From the NCBI RefSeq assembly GCF_900113875.1, contig NZ_FORA01000001.1:930001-994000 (forward strand): 64,000 nt of DNA. The letters are read 5' to 3'. Positions 46,238-54,115 of the stretch are shown one piece after another; position 1 is the stretch's first letter; each line of letters starts with the position of its first letter. The notes under the pieces were generated by a model. That model saw only the letters and a list, made by a program, of their open reading frames with translations, was not told where the DNA came from and did not search any database. A program made the position numbers and the translations under genes. This DNA comes from Jannaschia pohangensis. GTDB taxonomy: Bacteria > Pseudomonadota > Alphaproteobacteria > Rhodobacterales > Rhodobacteraceae.

Positions 46238-46399
46238 GGCGATCTCCGAAGATTGGGCACGGTCTCCATTTACGCAACGGAACCCCGCCGGGCAATTTTT
46301 TTGAAAACAGTTTTCATTTTGCGACGGGTCGGATTATGGGTGCCTTATCAGCTAGTTGTATTTTTCACTTCGGCGCGTTGCCCAAATGCGGAGCAGTTT
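46238..46399. promoter_or_regulatory. bhcA/bhcR divergent control region
   Basis: This 162-base AT-rich region separates bhcA and bhcR. It contains the perfect palindrome TGAAAAC-A-GTTTTCA at 46302-46316, followed by ATTTTGCG. BhcR is an IclR-type repressor/activator that is known to bind here and respond to glyoxylate in Paracoccus. The palindrome is the best operator candidate, on position and symmetry. Confidence 0.7.
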
Positions 46400-47239
46400 A
46401 TGAACACCCCGAAACCGGAATCGGCGCGCCTCAGGGGCCGTCCAAAGGCCTTCAACGACAAGACCGACCAGAACACCATCAAGGCGCTGGACCGGGCGAT
46501 GCATGTGCTGCGGAGCCTGTCTGAGCTGGAAAATGCGACGCTTACGACATTGGCCCAGACGACGGGCGACCCGGCGGCCAGCGTTTACCGCATCCTGGTG
46601 ACGCTTCAGGCGCATGACATCGTGGAACTCGATACCTCCGACCAGACCTGGCATGTCGGCCCCGGCGCGTTTCAGATCGGGTCCGTCTTCCTGCGTCGCA
46701 CGTCCCTGATCGAACGGGCCCGGGAACCCATGCGCGACCTGATGGAGGCGACGGGCGAGACCGCGAACCTCGGCATCCGGTCGGGCGGCGATGTCCTCTT
46801 CGTCAGCCAGATCGAGACACATGCACCGATCCGCGCGTTCTTTCCACCCGGCACCCGCGGCGACCTGCATGCGTCGGGCATCGGCAAGGTCCTGCTGTCG
46901 GCGATGGAGCCGGAGCGGCGCGCGGCCATCCTGCCGTCGCCCCTGCCGCGCTATACCGACGCCACGCTATCCGACCCCGAGGCCCTGGCCGCAGATCTGA
47001 CGCGGATCGCCGCGCGCGGCTATTCGGTCGACGACGAGGAAAAGAACACCGGCATGCGGTGTATCGCGGCCCCGGTGCGCAACCTGCACGGCGAGGTGGT
47101 GGCCGGCATCTCGGTCTCCGGCCCGACCAGTCGCGTCGCACCGGACCGGGTCGCCGACTTCGCGCGCCAAGTCATCGACGCAGCCGAAACCCTGTCACAA
47201 CGGCTTGGCGCGCGGCCTAGAGCGCCGCGTGACGATTGA
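46400..47239 (+). CDS. bhcR: IclR-type regulator of the beta-hydroxyaspartate cycle
   Basis: Regulator of 279 residues. The IclR winged helix includes IKALDRAMHVLRSLSELENA and GDPAASVYRILVTLQAHDIV. The effector domain carries GIRSGGDVLFVSQIETHAPI and NTGMRCIAAPVRNLHGEVVA with the conserved Cys. In Paracoccus the orthologue senses glyoxylate and controls bhcABCD from the same divergent position. GGAG precedes ATG 46400. Its 3' end overlaps the convergent cupin gene by 23 bases. Confidence 0.93.
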   Translation: MNTPKPESARLRGRPKAFNDKTDQNTIKALDRAMHVLRSLSELENATLTTLAQTTGDPAASVYRILVTLQAHDIVELDTSDQTWHVGPGAFQIGSVFLRRTSLIERAREPMRDLMEATGETANLGIRSGGDVLFVSQIETHAPIRAFFPPGTRGDLHASGIGKVLLSAMEPERRAAILPSPLPRYTDATLSDPEALAADLTRIAARGYSVDDEEKNTGMRCIAAPVRNLHGEVVAGISVSGPTSRVAPDRVADFARQVIDAAETLSQRLGARPRAPRDD

Positions 47240-48035
47240 CGTCCTTGTAGAGCAGATAGCGGAACGGCCCCGGCCCCCCGGCATAGCAGGCCTGGGGGCA
47301 GAAGGCGCGCAGCCACATGAAATCGCCCGCCTCCACCTCGACCCAATCGGAGTTCAGGCGATAGACGGCCTTCCCCTCCAGCACATAGAGCCCATGCTCC
47401 ATCACATGCGTCTCGAGGAAGGGGATCACCCCGCCCGGCTGGAAGGTCACGATGGTGACATGCATGTCGTGCCCCAGGTCGTTCGGGTCGACAAACCGCG
47501 TCGTGGCCCAGGCCCCGTTCGTATCGGGCATGACCGTCGGTGCGACCTCTGCGTCCGAAGTAAAGACTGCCGCCGGGACCGCAATTCCGTCGACAGCCTG
47601 ATAGCGCTTGCGGATCCAGTGGAACCGCGCCACCGCGTCGCCGGTGTTGTGCAGGGTCCAGCCCGACCCGGGCGGCAGCCAGGCATAGCCCCCTTCGGCA
47701 AGGGTCTGCGTCGCGCCGTCGAGGGTGATCGTGATCCCGCCCTCGACCACGAAGATGCCCGCCTCGGCACCCGCGTCCGCCTCGGGATGGTCAGACCCGC
47801 CGCCCGGCTGCACTTCCATGATGTATTGCGAAAACGTCTCGGCAAAACCGCTGAGCGGTCGCGCCAGAACCCAGAGCCGCGTTCCCGTCCAATGGGGCAG
47901 GAAACTGGTCACGATATCCCGCATCGTGCCCTTGGGGATGACGGCATAGGCCTCGGTGAAGACAGCCCGATCCGTCAGAAGATCGGTCTGCGGCGGGTGG
48001 CCGCCGGTCGGGGCGAAATAGCTGCGGTTGGTCAT
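47217..48035 (-). CDS. allE: (S)-Ureidoglycine aminohydrolase-type bicupin
   Basis: Double cupin protein of 272 residues. N-cupin: VQPGGGSDHPEADAGAEAGI with GIFVVEGGITITLDG. C-cupin: FQPGGVIPFLETHVMEHGLY with VLEGKAVYRLNSDWVEVEAG. The second domain has the His/Glu/His set expected for a Mn site. The family converts ureidoglycine to ureidoglycolate plus ammonia, feeding AllA. ATG 48035 is preferred (GGAG six bases upstream) over ATG 48053. The allantoate hydrolase that would supply ureidoglycine is not in the window. Confidence 0.9.
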   Translation of the reverse strand: MTNRSYFAPTGGHPPQTDLLTDRAVFTEAYAVIPKGTMRDIVTSFLPHWTGTRLWVLARPLSGFAETFSQYIMEVQPGGGSDHPEADAGAEAGIFVVEGGITITLDGATQTLAEGGYAWLPPGSGWTLHNTGDAVARFHWIRKRYQAVDGIAVPAAVFTSDAEVAPTVMPDTNGAWATTRFVDPNDLGHDMHVTIVTFQPGGVIPFLETHVMEHGLYVLEGKAVYRLNSDWVEVEAGDFMWLRAFCPQACYAGGPGPFRYLLYKDVNRHAAL

Positions 48036-48313
48036 GCGGGCTCCGGTGCTCATGTGGCACCATCGTCGCCTGATTGCCGCCGCTTGCCAATGGGGTGACA
48101 TCATCCGCACGACATCGCCTGCGGCGAAAGAGCGGGGACCGGATGGTAAGGGAACAGATGGTGCCCGGGGGCCTGCGATACCGACTGAATGATGCTTCGC
48201 GCCGTCTCATACGCATGTTAAACTTTTAGGTTATATCGTTTCTTCGATATCAGTGCGTCTCGCAGTGTCGCAGCTCTTGCTCGATGTAGGGGTGGTTCCA
48301 GAGGTGGAGATAG
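48036..48313. other. Left border of the accessory island, no gene
   Basis: This spacer turns AT-rich near 48219-48250 (TTAAACTTTTAGGTTATATC). It holds the promoter of the cupin gene and leads into the integrase remnant. No tRNA is found here. Confidence 0.4.
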
Positions 48314-48645
48314 ATGCTTGCGCTGCACAAGCTCACGGCCAAGACAGTCAAGAACGCCAGTCGGGGCAAATACTCGGATGGCCGGGGCTTTGGACTCATG
48401 GGCTGGCCGACGGCGGCGGTCAGTGGTTCTTGCGGATCACCACCCACGCCAGACGCGGGGAGATAGGGCTGGGCAAAGCCAGCATTGTGTCGCTGAAAGA
48501 GGCGCGAGACCTTGCCAAACGCTGGCGCGCTGAGGTCTCGGTCGGCACTGATCCAATCAAAGAGCGAGAGCGGCTCAGACGTGAGGCAGCCCGAAATACC
48601 AACACGCTGACCTTCGTAGCCGAGGAAGCATTCCAAGCGCGCATC
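48314..48645 (+). pseudogene. Truncated, frameshifted tyrosine integrase (P4-type N-terminus)
   Basis: The first frame reads ALHKLTAKTVKNASRGKYSD, the arm-binding DUF4102 start of P4-like integrases. A one-base loss near 48380 shifts the match to another frame, which continues LADGGGQWFLRITTHARRGE then GLGKASIVSLKEARDLAKRW and DPIKERERLRREAARNTNTL. Similarity ends abruptly at QARI near 48643, and the catalytic domain is missing. The GTAC element follows at once. It marks a former mobile island next to the purine/bhc locus. Confidence 0.85.
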
Positions 48646-48664
48646 CGCACCTCGGCCCTCTGTT

Positions 48665-48735
48665 TTCATAGGGAAAATCCGTGTCACCCCCGGTACAGCC
48701 TCCGTACACCCTCTGTACAGACGCGCGTACACCCC
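48665..48735 (-). repeat. GTAC array, copy 2 (reverse orientation)
   Basis: On the minus strand GTAC occurs at 48730, 48718, 48707 and 48696 (spacing 12, 11, 11). GAC follows 11 bases later, then five bases, TTTT, three bases and an AT box ending GAAAAC. Spacing and tail match copy 1 at 18303-18365. It begins exactly where integrase similarity stops. Confidence 0.6.
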
Positions 48736-49147
48736 CTGCGCGCGGTCGTCCGGCGGAGGCGCAACGGGGGGTGTTCTGGGGTAGGAGGCGTTACGCCTGA
48801 TGCTGCCCCGAACGGCCCGCAGTCATTCACGTCGCGCGCCATGCCGATGGCGAACGGGGGAGATGTCGATTTGTTGACGTTTGGGCAACAATAAATGTCC
48901 GGGTCTGCCAGTGAGCCTGGAGTTCCTCGATCCAGGGATCGTCCACAGAGCCCTAACGCTTTGTTCCAATGGGCGTTCGGCATGACGACGCTGCACAGCT
49001 GCCGTCTCGCCGACGTGCATCCGACGGTGACCGGGTGGTGTAATCTTTGGGATACTAGTCGAACAAATCACAGGCTTTCGACACATTTTAACCAGTTTTT
49101 CGGGGATTCTGGGGGTCAGAAACACGCAAACACAGAGGTCCTGTACC
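48736..49147. other. Non-coding stretch before the LysM/solute-binding gene
   Basis: About 410 bases of mixed composition with no reliable frame. The last 100 bases are AT-rich (GACACATTTTAACCAGTTTT) and probably hold the promoter of the gene at 49148. Confidence 0.4.
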
Positions 49148-50254
49148 ATGCAGAAACAATTCGGCCTGAACGCACGCGGATGCCTTGTTCTGGCACAACT
49201 CCTGGGTGGGGTGGCATTGTCCGCCTCGGTTCTTGCGACGACGCCCGCAGCGGCTCAGGAAGAATGCACGTCCTATACGGTCGTGCGAGGCGACACGCTC
49301 AGCCTGATCGCAAAACGCGGCAACGTGGCGGGTGGGTTCCAGGCCATCTTCAGCGCCAATTCGAACACTCTGGACAACCCCAACATCGTGCAGGTCGGTC
49401 AAGTCCTTCAAATTCCATGCCGGGACGGATCCTTGCCCAATGCAGCTGCCGCACAGGAAAGCGCGGCCGCTGCGGCGCCGACGCCGGTTCCGGTCACCTC
49501 GACCCCGAGCCGCCCGCTGCGCATCGCCACGGGCAGCGGCTATGCTCCGTTCACCGATGAGGACATGGCGGATGGCGGTGCGCTGACCAAGATGGTCAGG
49601 CGTGCAGTTGCGGAAGGGAACCCGGATCAGGAGTTCAGCATCAGCTTTGTGAACGACTGGGGCGCGCACCTCGATAGTCTGGTGCCGAGCGGGGCGATCG
49701 ACATGACCTTCCCGTGGTTCAAGCCGGATTGCTCCAAGGTGGAATTCCTGTCAGAGGCTAGCGCCTACCGTTGCACGGGCTTCAACCATTCCGAGCCGCT
49801 CTATGATGCACTGGTCGGATACTACACGCTCAACGGCAGCGCCTATGCGGATGCGACCACCTATCAAGACATCATGGGCGCGCGCATCTGTCGCCCGGAA
49901 GCCTGGTTTACCTTCGACCTGGAAGCCGAGCAGTTGATGCCGCCGAACGTGGAACTGGTTCGCCCCGTTCCGCAGGACGGTTGCTGGCAACTCCTGCTCG
50001 ACGGTGAGGTGGACATCGTGACCCTCGATGCGCTTCCGGCGGAAGAGGACTATCGCGAGTTGGGCCTGGAAGATCAGGTCGCGAATATCGAGGCGCTTGC
50101 GTCAAAGCAGACGATGCACGTATTTGTCGCCAAGGATAACGTCTTTGCCAACGAAGCGCTGCAGATCGTCAATGCAGGTCTTGAAGACCTTCGGTTGTCC
50201 GGAGAATGGTTCGAGATCGTTCGGTCCGGCATTCTGGAGACTGTCGACAACTAG
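49148..50254 (+). CDS. LysM domain fused to a periplasmic solute-binding domain
   Basis: Exported protein of 368 residues. The signal peptide ends ATTPAAAQ near residue 37. One LysM domain (SYTVVRGDTLSLIAKRGNVA ... VQVGQVLQIPC) spans about residues 41-93. A 30-residue Ala/Pro linker follows, then a type 3 solute-binding domain (RPLRIATGSGYAPFTDEDMA; LDSLVPSGAIDMTFPWFKPD; LLLDGEVDIVTLDALPAEED). LysM should anchor it to peptidoglycan or chitin-like glycans. The binding domain suggests sensing or capture of a small ligand, but no permease is nearby. GAGG lies eight bases before the ATG. Confidence 0.85.
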   Translation: MQKQFGLNARGCLVLAQLLGGVALSASVLATTPAAAQEECTSYTVVRGDTLSLIAKRGNVAGGFQAIFSANSNTLDNPNIVQVGQVLQIPCRDGSLPNAAAAQESAAAAAPTPVPVTSTPSRPLRIATGSGYAPFTDEDMADGGALTKMVRRAVAEGNPDQEFSISFVNDWGAHLDSLVPSGAIDMTFPWFKPDCSKVEFLSEASAYRCTGFNHSEPLYDALVGYYTLNGSAYADATTYQDIMGARICRPEAWFTFDLEAEQLMPPNVELVRPVPQDGCWQLLLDGEVDIVTLDALPAEEDYRELGLEDQVANIEALASKQTMHVFVAKDNVFANEALQIVNAGLEDLRLSGEWFEIVRSGILETVDN

Positions 50255-50364
50255 GCATCCGGCAAGGGGCGGGGGCCGTTCCCCCGCCTCTCACCAGTCC
50301 GAGTTTCGGCGCGTACTTTTACCTTTTTGTGTTCCGGTCCTCTTCTCAACCAAACGGTTTGAAA

Positions 50365-50973
50365 ATGAAAAAGCACAACGCCATGACGGCCCGAAAGACT
50401 CTCAGCACGCTCATGATGTCTGCCGTGCTGTCGCTTGCCATGTCCCCCGTTGCCGCGGCATTGGAGCCCGGCGACGTCACGCTTCAATTCGCGAACGGTC
50501 AGGACACGATTTCCGGGACGCTGACAGACTATAAGGACGGCAAGTTCTTCATGCAGGCGTCTATCGGTCTGGTGGTCATTCCGACCGACGGTGTGACCTG
50601 CGTCGGCGATCCATGTCCGGAGTCGACGCGCCCGGCGGTTTCGACACTTGTCGTCCTGACGTCGAAGGATGGGTCGGTGTCGCTGTCCGGGCAACTCGTC
50701 GATGTGACGGCTGATGAGTATCTGATCGTGACCGCCGTCGGGGACCAGCGCATTTCACGCGCGCTGGTCAATTGCGCGGGCGAGAGTTGTCCCGCCGGGT
50801 CCCACAGCGCGGATCAGGACATGTTCGTGGAACTGACCAACGGCCAGATGAAGTTGAGCGGCGATCTGCTGGAATACGACGGCGACACGTTCTTTGTGAA
50901 CGACCGTCTCCTGGGCAATATCCGCGTGAATGCGCGGGGCGTCGACTGCGTCGGTGCGGGCTGCCCGAAGTAA
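50365..50973 (+). CDS. Periplasmic protein of three tandem Cys-x-G-x-x-C repeats
   Basis: Exported protein of 202 residues with signal peptide LMMSAVLSLAMSPVAAA. The mature part is three repeats of about 50 residues. Each has a beta-rich half with SG-x-L and ends in VTCVGDPCP, VNCAGESCP or VDCVGAGCP. Each pair of Cys can close a local disulfide. Similar units occur at the N-terminus of larger periplasmic phosphate-binding/OmpA-like proteins of Rhodobacterales (from memory, not checked); here the unit stands alone. It lies 110 bases after the LysM protein. Start ATG 50365, alternatively 50383. Confidence 0.75.
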   Translation: MKKHNAMTARKTLSTLMMSAVLSLAMSPVAAALEPGDVTLQFANGQDTISGTLTDYKDGKFFMQASIGLVVIPTDGVTCVGDPCPESTRPAVSTLVVLTSKDGSVSLSGQLVDVTADEYLIVTAVGDQRISRALVNCAGESCPAGSHSADQDMFVELTNGQMKLSGDLLEYDGDTFFVNDRLLGNIRVNARGVDCVGAGCPK

Positions 50974-51241
50974 GCGTCTCGTCATCCGCGCGAGGCGGCG
51001 GGCAACGGGGCCATGTTCCGAAGTATCGGGTGGACGGACCGCGGAAGTTCGGTAGCTTCCGGCGGGCGTCTTTCAAGCTGTCTGCCAGGATTTCGAGCGA
51101 TCCCGCTCCGCGTCAGTCGTTTGCTTCGCAAACGATGAAAGGTGGCGCGCATTGGGGGCTTGATGCCTCCGGCATCGCAGTGCGTAATCGACGGGCTCGC
51201 CTGCGTCCGCGCCGTCGCATGACCGATCACCCTTCCTCCCT
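50974..51241. other. Intergenic DNA, no gene recognised
   Basis: Contains small hairpins (TCGTTTGCTTCGCAAACGA at 51117-51135 and GATGCCTCCGGCATC near 51161) but no credible coding frame. Probably remnant insertion DNA together with the following IS fragment. Confidence 0.4.
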
Positions 51242-51455
51242 CTAGAGCCGATACAACGTCTTCTGGTTCGTGGTCATGCCCTGGCGCTCAAGCAGGATAC
51301 CGATCCGGCCCTTCTCGGGATCATGCTCCGCATCACCCTGCCTGGCAGCGGATAGCCGAACCGACGCCGCTCCCTGGCGATCGCCGTCACCGCTGCGCGG
51401 ATCTCGGACAGTCGGACGGGCGTGGCATACGGTCTGTCGGCTGACCGATCTGTAG
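51242..51455 (-). pseudogene. IS3-type transposase (OrfB) remnant
   Basis: On the minus strand one frame reads RLSEIRAAVTAIARERRRFG followed by YPLPG. After a frameshift the match continues GRIGILLERQGMTTNQKTLY and RL before TAG at 51242. This is the RFGYRR...LHILLEREG...KRVYRLY pattern of IS3-family OrfB, with the catalytic core missing. No terminal inverted repeats could be paired. It lies between the two halves of the island. Confidence 0.7.
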
Positions 51456-51722
51456 TCGTCGATGCTCGTCTACCACCTGATTCGCACGGCTTTGGATCTT
51501 GGATGAATGCATGGGAAATTCGGAATTTGGCTGCCGAACGAATCAATTCCCCGTAGTGTGTTCGCACTACGGAGTGCCTGTAAACGGGGGTATTCCAGCA
51601 GTGTGGATGCGCGGATTTCCGGTGAGCATTGATGCGGAACAGGCGGTTTTATGCTAATGTGAGTGCTCGGGGTATGAACGATTGTTGCGGCAGCGTGGAC
51701 CGCTGCCCCGCGAAATCCGACC
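51456..51722. other. Upstream region of the LuxR-type gene
   Basis: AT-richer DNA with a short inverted repeat around GTAGTGTGTTCGCACTACG (51551-51569: GTAGTG-x-x-x-CACTAC). It should contain the promoter of the LuxR-type regulator. No gene seen. Confidence 0.45.
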
Positions 51723-52934
51723 ATGATCCTTCTCCCCGCACTGTGGTCGCGGATGGCGACCGAGACGTATTTCGGGTGGAACATTTCAATGCGCGGCGTG
51801 CCTACGACAGAAACCCTCATCGAAACGATATACAATTGCGCTCTCGGCCTCGCGGACTGGCATAGCCTGTGTTTGCAGATGCGCGAGGCGGTGCCGGGAA
51901 TGGGGGTCGCGCTGCACCTGCACCAGATGGGCGAACTGAACAACGTCGGCGTCGTCGAAACCGGGTTCGATGCCGCGGCCTTCCCCGACTATGTCGAACA
52001 TTACATGAACGTGAACCCCTGGCTCACCGGCCTGGAGCGAAGCCCTGCCGGACTGCTCCTCCATACCGACGACATCGTCCCGGAAGAGATGCTTCTGCGC
52101 AGCGAGTTCTGGAACGACTGGCTCAGGCCGCAGGGCGACTACGCCGCCGGGTCCGCCATTGTCCTGTCGCGCACGCTCAACCGCAACTGCGCCATCTTGA
52201 CGAATTACTCCCACAGGTCCGAGTCGATGCGGCAGGGGGCGGATGATCTCTTGCGGGAGGTCGGACCGCATATCCAGCAGGCTTTCGGCTTGTGGTGCCG
52301 CTCGACCATCGAGCGCGAGCGGGCCGAGATATCAGAAGGGTGTCTCGGAACGCTGCCGATGCCGTTGGTCATCGTCGACGGTCACCGCAAGACCCGTATG
52401 GTCAACGAGGAGGCGGATGCGATCCTTCTGCGCAACGACGGTCTACTGCTGGGCGCGAACCGCGAGCTGCGGGCCCACGACCGCTGCGCGGACGCCAAGC
52501 TGGGACAGGCGATCGCCGATGCGGCCACGCGGTGCCGCCCCGCCACCCCGATCCTGATCGAAAAGCGATCCACTGAAACCCCCGCGGGGCATTATGTCGT
52601 CTCAGCCTTCCCCGCCCCGCATCAGCGGATTGACATGGAGTTCGGCAACTTCACCTTCCAGGACGGCAAACTCGTCGCTCTGGCGATCCACGATACCAGC
52701 GCGCGGCTGCGCCTTGATCCCCAAGTCCTCTCGGACGCCTTCGGACTGACGGCGACGGAAGCCGACCTGTCGTGCTTCATGCTGAATGGGGCCACGCTGG
52801 CCGACTACGCGCGATCGCGCTGCGTGTCGCGCTATACCGTGCGCAACCAGCTCTGCTCGATCATGCACAAGACGGGAACCCATCGGCAGTCCGAACTGAT
52901 CGGACGGCTGACGCGCATTGCGCTGACCGTCTGA
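51723..52934 (+). CDS. LuxR-type HTH regulator next to curlin genes
   Basis: Protein of 403 residues as drawn. Starts at 51753 or 51789 (MRGVPTTETL) are also possible. The C-terminal 65 residues form a LuxR-like helix-turn-helix (LTATEADLSCFMLNGATLAD then RCVSRYTVRNQLCSIMHKTG). The middle has a PAS-like part (LPMPLVIVDGHRKTRMVNEE). No receiver domain is present. It is the first gene of a rightward group with two curlin-type genes. Curli in enterobacteria are also controlled by a LuxR-type protein (CsgD), but overall similarity to CsgD is not evident; control of the following genes is inference. Confidence 0.82.
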   Translation: MILLPALWSRMATETYFGWNISMRGVPTTETLIETIYNCALGLADWHSLCLQMREAVPGMGVALHLHQMGELNNVGVVETGFDAAAFPDYVEHYMNVNPWLTGLERSPAGLLLHTDDIVPEEMLLRSEFWNDWLRPQGDYAAGSAIVLSRTLNRNCAILTNYSHRSESMRQGADDLLREVGPHIQQAFGLWCRSTIERERAEISEGCLGTLPMPLVIVDGHRKTRMVNEEADAILLRNDGLLLGANRELRAHDRCADAKLGQAIADAATRCRPATPILIEKRSTETPAGHYVVSAFPAPHQRIDMEFGNFTFQDGKLVALAIHDTSARLRLDPQVLSDAFGLTATEADLSCFMLNGATLADYARSRCVSRYTVRNQLCSIMHKTGTHRQSELIGRLTRIALTV

Positions 52935-52957
52935 ACTCCTCCGCATCAGCCTGACCC

Positions 52958-52987
52958 ACGGCCGCGACCGGATCGCGGCCGTTTTCG
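52958..52987 (+). terminator. Rho-independent terminator of the LuxR-type gene
   Basis: ACGGCCGCGA pairs with TCGCGGCCGT around a short loop and is followed by TTTCGTT. It starts 24 bases after the stop codon, so the regulator is transcribed separately from the curlin genes. Confidence 0.85.
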
Positions 52988-53249
52988 TTGCGACGTGACA
53001 CCGGCGGCGGCGCGTCATCCATCACGCGATCATGGTGCATTTGCACCAGACCCGGGGGTCGCCTGTCGCTCGATGGGGTCCGTCCATACGACGTAGCACG
53101 CGCATCCGGTTCATGCGGGGGGCGCGACCGCACCGGAGGGGCCTGATGCATGGTCACGGGCATGGAAAGCGCATCCCGGCTAGCCTTGGGGGGTCCCGGA
53201 AAGTTGCGGATTGGCCGTTTCGCCGGGGATCAACAAAGGAGCTATTTTC
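52988..53249. promoter_or_regulatory. Leader region of the curlin-type operon
   Basis: About 260 bases between the terminator and the first curlin gene. It must hold that operon's promoter; AAAGGAG just before ATG 53250 is a strong ribosome binding site. No clear operator is recognised. Confidence 0.45.
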
Positions 53250-53606
53250 ATGAAAAAGATCATCATTGCCGCCATCCTGTCTCTCGCAGCCGCGCCCGTC
53301 TTCGCGCAGGCCAACGTCTCGACCGTGGGTCAGCTTGGCCTGGGCAACGTCCAGGGCACCTTCCAGGACGGGGCTTTCAACGTCTCCGGCACGGGTCAGG
53401 TCGGCGCCGCGAACCTGTCGATCACCGACCAGGTCGGCATCGCGAACCTGTCCGCCACGGCTCAGGTGGGCGTCCTCAACGGATCGTCGACCACCCAGCT
53501 CGGCGCGCTGAACGCGTCGGGAACGATCCAGACGGGTCTCGCCCACAGCGCAACGACCACCCAGGTCGGCGTGGGTAACGTCTCGATCACCAGCCAGTCG
53601 GATTGA
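53250..53606 (+). CDS. Curlin-repeat secreted protein 1
   Basis: Small secreted protein of 118 residues. The signal peptide is KKIIIAAILSLAAAPVFA. The mature part is built of short repeats with the curlin spacing Q-x-G-x-x-N-x-S (GQLGLGNVQG, GQVGAANLSITDQVGIANLS, AQVGVLNGSSTTQLGALNAS, TQVGVGNVSITSQ). Such repeats form the beta-solenoid of amyloid curli fibres. The lack of aromatic residues and of the classical N-terminal CsgG-targeting segment is notable. It probably forms or nucleates an extracellular fibre. Confidence 0.8.
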   Translation: MKKIIIAAILSLAAAPVFAQANVSTVGQLGLGNVQGTFQDGAFNVSGTGQVGAANLSITDQVGIANLSATAQVGVLNGSSTTQLGALNASGTIQTGLAHSATTTQVGVGNVSITSQSD

Positions 53607-53698
53607 TCGGCTGTCTGTCCGGGTCCGGTCTGTCCTCCAGGAGAGGGCCGCCGCGACCCGGACACCATCTGCAGAAATTTCAGGATCAGGGGTTCGTC

Positions 53699-54115
53699 AT
53701 GCATCGTTACATCACATACATATCGGCAATCCTGCTCGCCGGGGCCACGTCCCTTCACGCCGTGCCTTCCCTGGCGCAGGCGAACCAGGCGGACGTCGTC
53801 CAGATCGGCAGCGGCAATTTCGCCGTTACGGCGCAGGACGGCTTCGCCAACCGGGCCACGACCGTTCAGGTCGGCACCGGAAACACCGCCTCGATCAGCC
53901 AGAGCGGGACCGGAAACACCGGAATTGCGGTGCAGGTCGGCAGCAACTTCAACGCCGAAATCGAACAGTCCGGGACCGGTTCCTATGCCGTCGTCCAGCA
54001 GGTCGGCGACGGGGCGGGTTCCCAGACGGTCCGCAGCGTATCCCGCAGCAGCCTCTCGGTCAGCATCGGGGTCGGACATAGGAGCGCGTGGAGCCGCGCG
54101 AGCGGTTGGCGATGA
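53699..54115 (+). CDS. Curlin-repeat secreted protein 2
   Basis: Secreted protein of 138 residues. Signal peptide (YISAILLAGATSLHAVPSLA) then curlin-type repeats: ADVVQIGSGNFAVTAQDGFA, TTVQVGTGNTASISQSGTGN, AVQVGSNFNAEIEQSGTGSY, VVQQVGDGAGSQ. This one is closer to canonical CsgA/CsgB repeats. The last 25 residues are Ser/Arg-rich and may be a cap like that of CsgB. Its TGA overlaps the ATG of the csgH-like gene (ATGA), so the two are translationally coupled. Confidence 0.82.
   Translation: MHRYITYISAILLAGATSLHAVPSLAQANQADVVQIGSGNFAVTAQDGFANRATTVQVGTGNTASISQSGTGNTGIAVQVGSNFNAEIEQSGTGSYAVVQQVGDGAGSQTVRSVSRSSLSVSIGVGHRSAWSRASGWR

Noticed and set aside
48679-48740. GTAC array read as a CRISPR or simple satellite
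   Set aside because: Units are only 11 bases with no spacer-repeat alternation, and no cas genes are present.
48684-48983. Minus-strand small frame beside the integrase remnant
   Set aside because: No family, no ribosome binding site, overlaps the GTAC array.
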